Positions 32,984-41,572 of a stretch of 64,000 bases of DNA are shown piece by piece. Under the pieces are notes generated by a model. It did not search any database, was not told the origin of the DNA, and was given only the letters and a program-made list of their open reading frames with translations. The stretch covers positions 62,001 through 126,000 of the forward strand of contig CAUQTI010000004.1 of the NCBI GenBank assembly GCA_963521065.1. The letters run 5' to 3'. The stretch comes from IOR16 sp963521065 (lineage in GTDB: Bacteria > Bacillota > Clostridia > Peptostreptococcales > Anaerovoracaceae). The position numbers were made by a program, and so were the translations under genes. Numbering within the stretch: the stretch's first letter is position 1; each line of letters begins with the position of its first letter.

Positions 32984-34003
32984 ATGAAAAAATTAAACAA
33001 AACTTTGACAATGGTACTCGTGATTGCTTTTATGTTGCTTTCCACACTGACAGGATGCGGAACGAAGCAAACCGAAAATAATTCTGAAGACATTCCTACA
33101 ATTGGAATTGTACAAATCAGCGAACACACTTCTCTTAATATGATTCGAGAATCCATTCTTGCACAATTAGAGAGTGACGGTTTTTTTGATGGTAAAAATA
33201 TCAATATCGACTATCAGAATGCACAGGGAGATCAAAGTAACCTGAAAACAATCTGTCAGCAGTTTTCTTCAAAAAATTACGACTTAATCATTGCGATCGC
33301 AACACCATCTGCACAGGCTGCTTTGGGTGAAACAACAGAAATTCCAATTGTATTTTCTGCTGTTACAGATCCAATTGACGCAGGTCTGGTCACTTCCATG
33401 CAGCAGCCAGGCGGCAACATCACGGGAACTTCAGATGCTGTTTCTCCGGGTCAGATCATGGATCTGGCAAAGCAAATTACGCCTGATTTCAAAACTGTCG
33501 GTGTTTTATATAATTCCGGAGAGCCGAACTCATTATCTGTAATTAAAGATTTAAAAATATATGCAGAAGAAAACAACCTCACTATTTTAGAAGCTCCAGT
33601 CATGAACGGCAGTGAAGCACCTCAAGCAGCCTCTTCTCTTGTAAAGAAAGCTGACATCGTGTTCTCACCTATCGACAATACCATCGCGTCTGCTATGCCG
33701 ATTATTACAGAAACTTTAAATAAAGCAAAAATCCCATTTTATGTAAGCGCAGATTCCATGGTTATGGACGGCGGACTTGCAACGTATGGCATTAATTATA
33801 AGACCCTTGGTGCAAAGACTGGAGAAATGGTAAGTGCTGTCTTAAATGGAACAGACCCAGGTTCCATTGACATCGAAACCATATCCGATATGCAGACTTA
33901 TATCAATACAGATACCGCAGAGAAGATCGGAATTACAATCCCTGAATCGATCTTAAAAAGTGCAACTCTTTTCACGGATGAAGATTCTTCTCAAAATCAA
34001 TAA
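32984..34003 (+). CDS. ABC transporter substrate-binding lipoprotein, TrpX-like
   Basis: 339 residues with AAAAGGAG 8 bases before ATG. Lipoprotein signal with lipobox LTGC (Cys near 26), then a two-lobe periplasmic-binding fold of the ABC_sub_bind family (IGIVQISEHTSLNMIRESIL, IDYQNAQGDQSNL, IATPSAQAAL, VFSAVTDPIDAGLV, GTSDAVSPGQ). Members with this operon layout are called TrpX and predicted to carry tryptophan or other aromatic amino acids. Here the leader is a T-box that reads methionine, so the ligand may be methionine or a derivative. It is the first gene of a three-gene importer. Confidence 0.88.
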   Translation: MKKLNKTLTMVLVIAFMLLSTLTGCGTKQTENNSEDIPTIGIVQISEHTSLNMIRESILAQLESDGFFDGKNINIDYQNAQGDQSNLKTICQQFSSKNYDLIIAIATPSAQAALGETTEIPIVFSAVTDPIDAGLVTSMQQPGGNITGTSDAVSPGQIMDLAKQITPDFKTVGVLYNSGEPNSLSVIKDLKIYAEENNLTILEAPVMNGSEAPQAASSLVKKADIVFSPIDNTIASAMPIITETLNKAKIPFYVSADSMVMDGGLATYGINYKTLGAKTGEMVSAVLNGTDPGSIDIETISDMQTYINTDTAEKIGITIPESILKSATLFTDEDSSQNQ

Positions 34004-34052
34004 TAGATAAAAGACGAATAAAAAAAGCAAATTAGAAAGTTAGGTATTTTAT

Positions 34053-35000
34053 ATGACCTTTACCGCAATCCTTGATTCCTTTGAATTAGGCTTGATCTAT
34101 GCGATTTTGGCCTTGGGTGTATTCCTTTCCTTTCGTACTCTGAATACACCGGATTTAACTGTAGATGGAAGCATCGTGACAGGAGCTGCTGCTTCTGCCA
34201 TACTTTGCAGCACGGGATATTCTCCCCTTGTCGCGTTGCTTGCTTCTTTTATTCTGTCAGCTTTGGCCGGTGCGGCTACAGCGCTGCTGAATATTAAATT
34301 AAAAATTGAACCTCTTTTGGCAGGCATCTTAGTGATGCTTGCCTTATATTCTTTAAATTTACGCTTAATGGGGGGACGCTCCAACATTGCACTCACACAA
34401 AGCAATACACTTTATAAAAGCTTCGGTCTTATTTTTTCAAATGAGTACTCTTCTCTCGTATTGGGCGTAATTATTTTGATACTCTTGACTTTTATCCTGT
34501 ATTTCTTTTTAAATACACGCGTAGGCTTTGCCCTGCGTGCAACGGGAGACAATGAATATATGGTGCGTGCCTCAGGCGTAAACAGTAATCAGATGAAACT
34601 GTTAGGGCTTTCCCTTTCAAACGGGTTCGTTGGTCTTGCCGGAGGGCTTTTAGCACAGTACCAATCTTATGCAGATGTTGGTATGGGCGTTGGCATGGTT
34701 GTAATCGGCCTTGCATCTGTCATTGTAGGAGAAACCATCTTTGAATTGTTCTCTAAAGCAATTCCTCTTTTGGTACGACTGCTTGCCGTTTCCATCGGTG
34801 CAGTGCTTTACCGCCTTGCACTCGCTTTTGCACTAAGCTGCGGAATGCCTGCAACAGACTTAAAGTTGATTTCAGCTGTCATTGTAGCGATTGCACTTTC
34901 AACCGGAATCATGAAGGATTCCTTCCCTAAGAAAAAGCTCTCGCTTATTTCTTCTTCAAATACATCTGAAAAGGATGGTGAATCTGATGATACGCATTGA
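34053..35000 (+). CDS. ABC transporter permease, TrpY-like
   Basis: 315 residues with about eight or nine membrane helices. It belongs to the branched-chain/ribose type permease superfamily. It opens with SFELGLIYAILALGVFLSFRTL and includes the LNTPDLTVDGSIVTGAA segment and FALRATGDNEYMVRASGVN coupling segment typical of the TrpY family. It lies 49 bases after the binding protein and overlaps the ATPase gene, so translation of the two is coupled. It forms the membrane channel of the importer. Substrate as for the binding protein. Confidence 0.88.
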   Translation: MTFTAILDSFELGLIYAILALGVFLSFRTLNTPDLTVDGSIVTGAAASAILCSTGYSPLVALLASFILSALAGAATALLNIKLKIEPLLAGILVMLALYSLNLRLMGGRSNIALTQSNTLYKSFGLIFSNEYSSLVLGVIILILLTFILYFFLNTRVGFALRATGDNEYMVRASGVNSNQMKLLGLSLSNGFVGLAGGLLAQYQSYADVGMGVGMVVIGLASVIVGETIFELFSKAIPLLVRLLAVSIGAVLYRLALAFALSCGMPATDLKLISAVIVAIALSTGIMKDSFPKKKLSLISSSNTSEKDGESDDTH

Positions 35001-35763
35001 AAACCTTTATAAAGTTTTCGGCTATGGCACAATAAATGAAAAGCTCGCCTTACAAGATATCTGCCTTACAATGCAGCCCGGCGAATTCATTACCGTTATC
35101 GGAAGCAACGGCGCCGGCAAATCCACGCTGATGAATTGTCTTTCCGGAGTTGAAAAAGCGGATCACGGCAATATTTTTTTAAATGACACCAATATCACAA
35201 AGTATCCGGAGCACAAGCGCTCACGTTATATCGGCCGTGTATTTCAAGACCCGATGAAAGGTACCGCCTTTGATATGACTATTGAGCAAAACCTCGCAAT
35301 TGCATTTAGTAAAGATAAATTTCGCGGTCTGCAAAAAGGAATTTCAAAAAAGGAAAAAACCTTCTTTCGCGAACACCTCTCTCTTTTAGGCATGGGGCTT
35401 GAAAACCGAATGACACAAAAGGTAAAGCTTCTTTCGGGAGGCCAAAGACAGGCTCTTACTTTATTTATGGCGATTTTAGTGACTCCGAAGCTCCTTCTTT
35501 TAGATGAACACACTGCAGCGCTTGATCCAGCAACCGCAAAAAAAGTGCTTCAGCTCACAGATCAATTTGCAAATTCTGAAGAAATCTGCACTATGATGAT
35601 CACACATAATATGAATGATGCTCTTCAACACGGAACGAGAACGATTCTCATGGACAGTGGGCGTATTATCATGGATATTTCAGGGGAAGAACGAAAAAAC
35701 ATGACGGTGGAAACGTTGATTGAACAATTTGATATTCAAAATGATCGTATGCTTTTAAAATAG
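34987..35763 (+). CDS. ABC transporter ATP-binding protein, TrpZ-like
   Basis: 258 residues from ATG at 34987, chosen because AAAGGATGGTGA lies just upstream; the ATG at 34975 is too close to that site. It overlaps the permease by 14 bases. Walker A GSNGAGKST (near 38-46), Q-loop, signature LSGGQRQAL (about 143-151), Walker B LLLLDEHTAALDP with His where Asp-Glu-Pro usually reads DEPT, and the H-loop MITHNM. The DEHTAALDP variant is usual in this subfamily. It powers the importer. Confidence 0.92.
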   Translation: MIRIENLYKVFGYGTINEKLALQDICLTMQPGEFITVIGSNGAGKSTLMNCLSGVEKADHGNIFLNDTNITKYPEHKRSRYIGRVFQDPMKGTAFDMTIEQNLAIAFSKDKFRGLQKGISKKEKTFFREHLSLLGMGLENRMTQKVKLLSGGQRQALTLFMAILVTPKLLLLDEHTAALDPATAKKVLQLTDQFANSEEICTMMITHNMNDALQHGTRTILMDSGRIIMDISGEERKNMTVETLIEQFDIQNDRMLLK

Positions 35764-35766
35764 TAT

Positions 35767-35810
35767 AAAAATCACCTCACAGGTCATACTGTCTTCGAGG
35801 TGATTTTTTT
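35767..35810 (+). terminator. terminator of the importer operon; its 3' arm carries the next ribosome site
   Basis: AAATCACCTC (5' arm, to 35778) pairs with GAGGTGATTT (from 35797), followed by T residues up to 35810. ATG of the next gene is the very next base. The GAGGTGA of the 3' arm is the only Shine-Dalgarno sequence for that gene, 7 bases from its ATG. Confidence 0.9.
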
Positions 35811-36245
35811 ATGTTGGGAATTCTTATGAGCATTATTGCCGGAGCGGCAATGAGTTTTCAAGGTGTGATTAATACAAGATTAGGAGAAAAGATAGGGCTG
35901 TATGAGTCAAATACCTTTGTGCAGGGCACCGCGTTTCTTCTTGCTTTAATCGCGATGTTTTGCATCGGGAAAGGAAACTTTTCTGACCTGCTTCATGTAA
36001 ATAAAGTTTACTGGTTAGGCGGTGTATTAGGGCTTATCATCACAATAACCGTGATGCTTGCAATCGGACATCTCAGCCCTACGTATGCGATTTCAATCAT
36101 TCTAATCAGTCAGCTTTTAGTTGCCGCCGTAATTGATGCGTTCGCTCTTTTCGGCTCAGAGAAAATTCCTTTCGGATGGACAAAATATGCAGGAATTACT
36201 TTAATGATTGCAGGAGTCGTACTCTTCAAATGGAAGAGCACCTGA
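35811..36245 (+). CDS. YdcZ/DUF606-type small DMT membrane protein
   Basis: 144 residues with four or five membrane helices. It opens with ILMSIIAGAAMSFQGVINTRLGEKIG, typical of the DUF606 (YdcZ) half-size members of the drug/metabolite transporter superfamily, and ends YAGITLMIAGVVLFKW. These are thought to act as homodimers or pairs; substrates are unknown. The start is fixed by the ribosome site GAGGTGA, which is part of the preceding terminator stem. It might thus be translated from read-through RNA in which the stem is opened by the ribosome, or from a promoter I cannot see. Confidence 0.85.
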   Translation: MLGILMSIIAGAAMSFQGVINTRLGEKIGLYESNTFVQGTAFLLALIAMFCIGKGNFSDLLHVNKVYWLGGVLGLIITITVMLAIGHLSPTYAISIILISQLLVAAVIDAFALFGSEKIPFGWTKYAGITLMIAGVVLFKWKST

Positions 36246-36263
36246 TTTATATTAAATTTAAAA

Positions 36264-36297
36264 AAACAGCTATGACACAAACCATAGCTGTTTTTTT
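36264..36297. terminator. bidirectional intrinsic terminator
   Basis: ACAGCTATG (36266-36274) pairs with CATAGCTGT (36283-36291) and is flanked by A-run and T-run. It serves the DUF606 gene and the converging small gene. Confidence 0.9.
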
Positions 36298-36305
36298 ACT
36301 CTATA

Positions 36306-36608
36306 TCATATCCACTTTGTATCGCCGGAAAGCCCTTCATAGCCCGGATGATTGTCAAAACGAACAACGCCTACCTGCATTTTTCCGGATACTGCTTCGA
36401 TTACTCTCGCATGTCCGATTGCTCCGAATCCGCCGCAAAGCTCTAAAAGGAGTACCCCTTCTCCCGCTAACCTTTTCGCTTCCTCGCATGCCATGTCATA
36501 ATTTTTCACCCCTACTGTAATCATTTCCCCAGATTCAAAATCCATAACCATTCTTCTAGGCTTGACCATTGCTCCATTAATGAACATAAATGCTATTTTT
36601 CTTTTCAT
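36306..36608 (-). CDS. DUF6506-like small protein
   Basis: 100 residues. It has the pattern of a small alpha/beta protein: KIAFMFINGAM, then VGVKNYDMACEEAKRLAGEGVLLLELCGGFGAIGHARVIEAV, then VGVVRFD. The LxELCGGFGxxG core is what I associate with DUF6506. No catalytic role is known. An extended -10 TGGTATACT lies upstream on the minus strand (36694-36686). It is a single gene, sharing a terminator with the DUF606 gene. Confidence 0.6.
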   Translation of the reverse strand: MKRKIAFMFINGAMVKPRRMVMDFESGEMITVGVKNYDMACEEAKRLAGEGVLLLELCGGFGAIGHARVIEAVSGKMQVGVVRFDNHPGYEGLSGDTKWI

Positions 36609-36860
36609 GTTAACCTCTCTTCCCCCAGATAAGTCCGCTTTTGTACCTCAAATATCAGATTATTATAAATTCTTGTATTGTAATCAGTATACCATAAAAT
36701 TCATACGAAAAAAAAGAGCAAATCCCAAAATAATGAGATAAAAACTCCGTGTAAAGTTTTTAATTTTAGCAATACTAAGTTTAAATAGCATTTCTTTCTA
36801 ATTTACTTTATATTCTAATATAGCAGACTAATTTATAAAAGAAAGAAAAGGAGAAATGAA

Positions 36861-37436
36861 ATGACAAGAAAACGATTCATCGTACTATTTACCATCCTTT
36901 TTACCATCCTGAGTTTTTCGGGATGCTCCGCCTTTAACGATGCGGATTCTGCCGATACAGTTGCAACCGCTGCAAATACAACAGCACTTGGTGATTTTAA
37001 GGCAGAGGATGTAAAGGGAAATGAAGTCACAAAAGAGATTTTTTCAAACTACGATTTAACACTTGTAAATCTCTTTACAACGTGGTGCTCCCCTTGTATT
37101 AGTGAAATCCCTCATCTGAGTGAAATTCAAAAAGAATTTTCTGACAAAGGTGTCAATGTAATTGGAATTGTATTAGATGTAAATGAAGACGGAAAAACAG
37201 ATGAAGATAAGATGAAAAAATTAAATGAAATTATTGAATCTACCAATGCCGGCTACACTATTGTGCTTCCGGATTCCGTATTGCGAGAAGGACGCCTGAA
37301 GAATGTCGATTCCGTTCCCGAAACTTTCTTTGTCGACAAAGACGGCAACATTGTAGGTGAAACGTATGTTGGCGCTCATTCAAAAGAAGAATGGATTGAA
37401 ATTATAAATAAAGAATTGGCTAAAGTAAAAGAATAA
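36861..37436 (+). CDS. TlpA/ResA-like thioredoxin-fold lipoprotein
   Basis: 191 residues with AAAGGAGAAA before ATG. Lipoprotein signal with lipobox FSGC (Cys22), a short linker, then a TlpA-like thioredoxin fold with the active site WCSPC (Cys76, Cys79) and the ESTNAGYTIVLPDS and SVPETFFVDKDGNIV segments of extracytoplasmic disulfide reductases. It is probably anchored outside the membrane. It heads a cassette with a 51-residue CXXC membrane protein and a polyferredoxin-like membrane protein, which could pass electrons across the membrane to it. Confidence 0.9.
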   Translation: MTRKRFIVLFTILFTILSFSGCSAFNDADSADTVATAANTTALGDFKAEDVKGNEVTKEIFSNYDLTLVNLFTTWCSPCISEIPHLSEIQKEFSDKGVNVIGIVLDVNEDGKTDEDKMKKLNEIIESTNAGYTIVLPDSVLREGRLKNVDSVPETFFVDKDGNIVGETYVGAHSKEEWIEIINKELAKVKE

Positions 37437-37461
37437 TAGAAAAATAGCATTGGAGACCCTT

Positions 37462-37617
37462 ATGAAAAAACGAAGTGAAAAAAAAAGAGATACCATCACG
37501 GCACTTCTTCTCTTCCTTGGTATCGCCTTTACGGTTTTCGGAATCTATCGGGAAGAAATCCCCGTTATGTTTGAAAAATCCATAAATATTTGTTTGGAGT
37601 GTATTGGAATTGGCTAG
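37462..37617 (+). CDS. 51-residue CXXC membrane peptide, CD1871A-like
   Basis: ATG at 37462 with TGGAG upstream gives MKKRSEKKRDTITALLLFLG..., a basic N-terminus, one hydrophobic helix (about 13-29) and the C-terminus SINICLECIGIG with a CxxC pair (Cys44, Cys47). This fits the CD1871A-type family of tiny CXXC proteins found next to thioredoxin-like and 4Fe-4S membrane proteins in Clostridia. It is easily missed by length filters. Its 3' end overlaps the TTG start of the Fe-S gene by 14 bases, so translation is coupled. Function unknown; a redox relay is likely. Confidence 0.8.
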   Translation: MKKRSEKKRDTITALLLFLGIAFTVFGIYREEIPVMFEKSINICLECIGIG

Positions 37618-38485
37618 AAAAAAAATCAGCAACGATCGTTCACGATACCTTATACAAGGCATATGGACATTAATTACAAATAGTTTTTTAATCGGCTTTG
37701 TCCGGGGAAAAATCTATCAAGGAAAGATAAAAAATGTATGTGTTCCCGGCTTAAATTGTTATTCCTGTCCGGGCGCCGTCGCTTCCTGCCCAATTGGATC
37801 TCTTCAAGCGGTAATCGGAAGCTATGAATTTAAATTTTCCTTTTATGTTGTCGGCTTTATGATGATAATCGGAACAATTATGGGGCGATTTGTCTGCGGC
37901 TATCTATGCCCTTTTGGCTTTTTTCAGGATATGCTCCATAAAATCCCCTCTCATAAATTGCCAAAAACATTTCAGGGTGACCGTCTTCTCAGGAAATTAA
38001 AATATGTCATTTTAATTGTTTTTGTGATATTAATGCCATTGTTTTTCGTTGATGTGATCGGACAGGGCAGTCCTTATTTCTGTAAGCTGATTTGCCCTGC
38101 CGGCACTCTGGAAGGTGGCATTCCTCTTGTTCTTATGAATGAGTCGCTGAGAGAAACGGTGGGGTGGCTCTATGCATGGAAGAATTTTCTTCTCATTGTG
38201 ACAATTCTTGCCTCAATTCTAATCTACCGCCCTTTCTGTAAATATATCTGCCCTCTTGGTGCAATCTATTCGATATTTAATCCTTTTTCTATTTTTAAAT
38301 ACCGCGTAAATCCGGAGAAGTGCATTCACTGCCATGCTTGCGCCAAAGAGTGTAAAATGAATGTAGACCCTGTAAAAAATGCAAATGATTTAGAATGTAT
38401 CCGCTGCGGAAAATGTAAGAGCATCTGCCCCGTAAACGCAATTGAATATACGTTTCTTACACAAAAATACACCGGCAAAAATTAG
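37604..38485 (+). CDS. membrane polyferredoxin (NapH/YccM-like 4Fe-4S protein)
   Basis: 293 residues from TTG at 37604, with GGAG 5 bases upstream; no ATG is available nearby. About five membrane helices carry CxxxCP motifs near their ends (CYSCPGAVASCP, CGYLCPFGF, CKLICPAGT, CKYICPLGA). A C-terminal two-cluster ferredoxin domain (about 245-280) has CIHCHACAKECKMNVDP and CIRCGKCKSICPV. Proteins of this layout pass electrons through the membrane. With the TlpA-like lipoprotein and the CXXC peptide it forms a compact envelope redox cassette. Electron donor and final acceptor are not known. Confidence 0.9.
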   Translation: MELARKKISNDRSRYLIQGIWTLITNSFLIGFVRGKIYQGKIKNVCVPGLNCYSCPGAVASCPIGSLQAVIGSYEFKFSFYVVGFMMIIGTIMGRFVCGYLCPFGFFQDMLHKIPSHKLPKTFQGDRLLRKLKYVILIVFVILMPLFFVDVIGQGSPYFCKLICPAGTLEGGIPLVLMNESLRETVGWLYAWKNFLLIVTILASILIYRPFCKYICPLGAIYSIFNPFSIFKYRVNPEKCIHCHACAKECKMNVDPVKNANDLECIRCGKCKSICPVNAIEYTFLTQKYTGKN

Positions 38486-38510
38486 ACTTTCATCGAATTT
38501 TTGCCGGTTT
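38472..38510. terminator. bidirectional terminator between the redox cassette and spoIVA
   Basis: A perfect 12-bp stem CCGGCAAAAATT (38472-38483) with AATTTTTGCCGG (38496-38507). The stop codon of the Fe-S gene lies on the 5' arm. Confidence 0.9.
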
Positions 38511-38550
38511 ACTCTGCTAGAATTTAAGTGGCTGTATATGACGCGCTTTT

Positions 38551-40029
38551 CTAAAGAACAATACAAATAAAATAATCTTTTCCTTCATCCGATATTTTCT
38601 GCAAAGAACGCTGTACCTTCAAACGAATATTTTCCGGTACATTTGAAAGCTTGTGCTCCATTTGTTCCGTTACCATCTCATATAACGATTTTCCGAAAAG
38701 ATTTGTCTCCCAAATCTTCGAAGGATCATTCTCAAACTCAGTCAATAAATAGCGAATCAAATCTTCAGACTGCTTCTCTGAGCCTACAACCGGCGAAACT
38801 TCTGTCGTAATGTCGGTTTTGATAATGTGAAGACTCGGAGCTTTCGCCTTTAAACGAACTCCAAACTTATTCCCTTGCTTAAATATCTCCGGCTCCTCAA
38901 GCACCATTTCTGAAAGCTTAGGCTGAACGATTCCATAACCGGCCTCATCCACCTGCCCCATCGCTTCCTCTAGCTTATCATATGCTTTCTTCGCCTGTGA
39001 AAACTTTTTAATCAAAGAGAAAAATTGGTAGTCATTTTCGATATCACATTCCATAATTTCGCCGATTACTTGGTAATAAAGTCCGTCTACGACGCCCATA
39101 TCTACATCAACTTCGCCATTTCCCAGCTCCATTCCCTTTACATTGACATTGTCAATAATCGTTCCGTCTGCTAAAAGGGAAACGCTCTCTTTGATGTCTT
39201 TCAAGTTGTCAAAATTTTTGCTCCATTCCTTTAAATTACTGATAATGGTCGCTTTAATCCAATGCTCATTTCCAAGCCCTTCAATAAACCCGGGTAGGCG
39301 GAACCGGATTTCAGTGGCCGGGAACTCATACAAGGTTTCATTCAATATATGTGCCATCTCCTCACTGCTCATCTTCGCACAGTTTGCTGCAATCACCGGA
39401 ACATGATATTTTTCTTCTAATTCCTTTTTCAGCTCAATCACGGCCTCTTCCTCTGGCGTTAATGTGTTTAATACCATCGCAAATGGCTTATGAAGCTCCT
39501 TTAATTCAGAAACAACACGTTCTTCCGCAGGAATATAGCTTTCTCTGTCAATGTCACCGATTGATCCATCTGTCGTTACTACAATCCCAATGGTCGAATG
39601 ATCTCGAATTACTTTTCTAGTTCCTATTTCTGCGGCTTCTTTAAACGGAATCTGGTTGGGCTGCCACGGCGTGCTTACCATTCTGGGATTTCCGTCCTCC
39701 ATATGTCCCAGTGCATTGTTTACCAGATATCCCACGCAATCTACCATGCGTATGCGCAAATTTACCTTGCCCGGCAATTCCAGTGCAACTGCTTCTGCCG
39801 GTACAAATTTGGGCTCTGTCGTCATAATTGTTTTGCCGCCCCCGCTTTGCGGCAATTCATCTTGAATCCGCTCCTTCACATAACGGTTTGTCACATTTGG
39901 TATCACCATTAAATCCATAAACCTTTTAATAAAAGTGGATTTTCCGGTCCTCACCGGACCGACTACGCCAATATAGATATCCCCCTGTGAACGTTCCGCG
40001 ATGTTTTCATATATATTCAGGTTCTCCAA
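38551..40029 (-). CDS. spoIVA: stage IV sporulation protein A, spore coat ATPase
   Basis: 492 residues, the standard length. SpoIVA is an ATPase that polymerises on the forespore surface and forms the base of the coat. The Walker A motif GPVRTGKST is at residues 24-32, DCVGY is the G3-like motif, and the conserved C-terminus ends KDYFICIVL with the family cysteine. The presence of this gene is direct evidence that the organism makes endospores. GGAGGAGGGG precedes ATG. I could not assign a sigma-E promoter with confidence. In B. subtilis it lies close to der and gpsA; here those genes are 8-9 kb away. Confidence 0.97.
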   Translation of the reverse strand: MENLNIYENIAERSQGDIYIGVVGPVRTGKSTFIKRFMDLMVIPNVTNRYVKERIQDELPQSGGGKTIMTTEPKFVPAEAVALELPGKVNLRIRMVDCVGYLVNNALGHMEDGNPRMVSTPWQPNQIPFKEAAEIGTRKVIRDHSTIGIVVTTDGSIGDIDRESYIPAEERVVSELKELHKPFAMVLNTLTPEEEAVIELKKELEEKYHVPVIAANCAKMSSEEMAHILNETLYEFPATEIRFRLPGFIEGLGNEHWIKATIISNLKEWSKNFDNLKDIKESVSLLADGTIIDNVNVKGMELGNGEVDVDMGVVDGLYYQVIGEIMECDIENDYQFFSLIKKFSQAKKAYDKLEEAMGQVDEAGYGIVQPKLSEMVLEEPEIFKQGNKFGVRLKAKAPSLHIIKTDITTEVSPVVGSEKQSEDLIRYLLTEFENDPSKIWETNLFGKSLYEMVTEQMEHKLSNVPENIRLKVQRSLQKISDEGKDYFICIVL

Positions 40030-40152
40030 GCTCTACCCCTCCTCCATATTATTTCCACTGATGTCTGTACAATATATTAGACGAATGTCCCCTTTATTCA
40101 CAAAAAATTAAAAAAATCACTGAAATCTCAAATCCATCACAATAGTTTTTGC

Positions 40153-40193
40153 AAAAAAATAAAGTGTATTTCTATATTCTAGAATTACACTTT
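40153..40193 (-). terminator. terminator closing the cobalamin-controlled operon
   Basis: On the minus strand AAAGTGTA pairs with TACACTTT, with an inner TCTA/TAGA stem, followed by ATTTTTTT. It lies 24 bases after the MATE stop codon. Confidence 0.85.
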
Positions 40194-40216
40194 ATCAAAC
40201 CTTTTCACAGCACTGA

Positions 40217-41572
40217 TTATCCCTTATCTATCGGGATGCCGGATAACCGCTCTTTTCGACTTATGATAGCTTTTGTAATCAATAACAGAATAACTGCAGC
40301 AGACCAAGAAACCGGATAGATAATTGCAACGCCTCTTACATCGTGCCAATGCTGCAGCAAAATGTATAGCGCTGAAATCCTCACAATACAAAAACTAAAT
40401 ACCGTAATCATCATAGGGAGGTTTGCCATCCCCTTCCCTCTCAATTCACAATTTAAGCATTCAAAGATTACATATAGGAAATAAAAGGGGAATGTAATTT
40501 TCATAATTTGACAGCCGTAAAAAATGACTTCCCGGTTGTTTGTAAAAAGGCTCATCACACTTGCCGCATTCAATAGCAGGAGCACACTGAGCATAATCGT
40601 CATACCCATTCCCCACAAAAATGAAAACCGCATTCCCTGCTTTATTCTTTCAAATTGGCGCGCCCCGTAATTTTGTCCTACAAAGGAAATAACAGACTGT
40701 CCCAGTGCCAAAATCGGCAGATAAATCGCCATTTCGATTCGAAAATAGTTTGTAAAAGCAGCAATTGCATGAATACTAAATTGGTTAATCTGCGATTGCA
40801 GCATAATGTTAGAAAAGGTAATAATCATCGCCTGTATGCCTGACGGAATCCCAAAAAGCATAATTTTTTTCAGAAATAGGAAACGAAATCCGGTGAATGC
40901 AAAGTTAAGTCTTACCTCTTTCGCACGATATCGCATATAAAGTAAAGTGAGCACCGCTGCTATACTTTGGGATAGAAAGCTTGCAAAAGCAGCTCCTTCC
41001 ACTCCTTTTCCGAGAAAAATGACAAAAACGATATCTCCGATTACATTCAGTACACCCCCGATTGTCTGAAATATCATCGGATGTTTCGAATCACCGGTCG
41101 CTCTTAAAATACCGGCCGCTAAATTGTACAGAATAATCGCAGGCATGCTGAACATGTAAATTCGAAGATAGCTTACGGCCATCTCCCAAATGTCATCTGG
41201 TGTATTCATCCAACGCAAAAAAGACGCTGAAAAAGCTAAGCCAATCAACATGACAGCGAAGCCTCCGATTACCCCCGCAACCCAAGCCGTCTGTGCAATA
41301 TGTTTTAAGGCTTTTGTGTCTTCTTTTCCATACGCATGTGCGGCAACTACATTTGTACCAATTGCCATTCCATTAAAAAATCCAATCATGCAGGTTACAA
41401 TCAAGGCACTTGCGCCCACTGCCGCAGTCGCTTCCGCCCCTGAGTACCTGCCGATTATAATTAAATCCACCACATTATAGCATTGCTGAATCACACTTGA
41501 TATCAAAATAGGTATTAAAAAACGTAAAATAGATTTTGAAATACGCCCCTCAGTCAAACGATTTTCTTCCAT
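40217..41572 (-). CDS. MATE-family efflux protein
   Basis: 451 residues with 12 predicted membrane helices in two MatE repeats (LIPILISSVIQQCYNVVDLIIIGRYSG in the first, FLFLKKIMLFGIPSGIQAMIITFSNIMLQSQ in the second). MATE proteins export organic cations and small metabolites using Na+ or H+ gradients. Its ATG is immediately next to the stop of the preceding ABC ATPase gene, so it is the last gene of the cobalamin-controlled operon. An exporter next to an Opp-type importer is like metallophore systems, where one protein exports and the other imports. The substrate is unknown. Confidence 0.9.
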   Translation of the reverse strand: MEENRLTEGRISKSILRFLIPILISSVIQQCYNVVDLIIIGRYSGAEATAAVGASALIVTCMIGFFNGMAIGTNVVAAHAYGKEDTKALKHIAQTAWVAGVIGGFAVMLIGLAFSASFLRWMNTPDDIWEMAVSYLRIYMFSMPAIILYNLAAGILRATGDSKHPMIFQTIGGVLNVIGDIVFVIFLGKGVEGAAFASFLSQSIAAVLTLLYMRYRAKEVRLNFAFTGFRFLFLKKIMLFGIPSGIQAMIITFSNIMLQSQINQFSIHAIAAFTNYFRIEMAIYLPILALGQSVISFVGQNYGARQFERIKQGMRFSFLWGMGMTIMLSVLLLLNAASVMSLFTNNREVIFYGCQIMKITFPFYFLYVIFECLNCELRGKGMANLPMMITVFSFCIVRISALYILLQHWHDVRGVAIIYPVSWSAAVILLLITKAIISRKERLSGIPIDKG

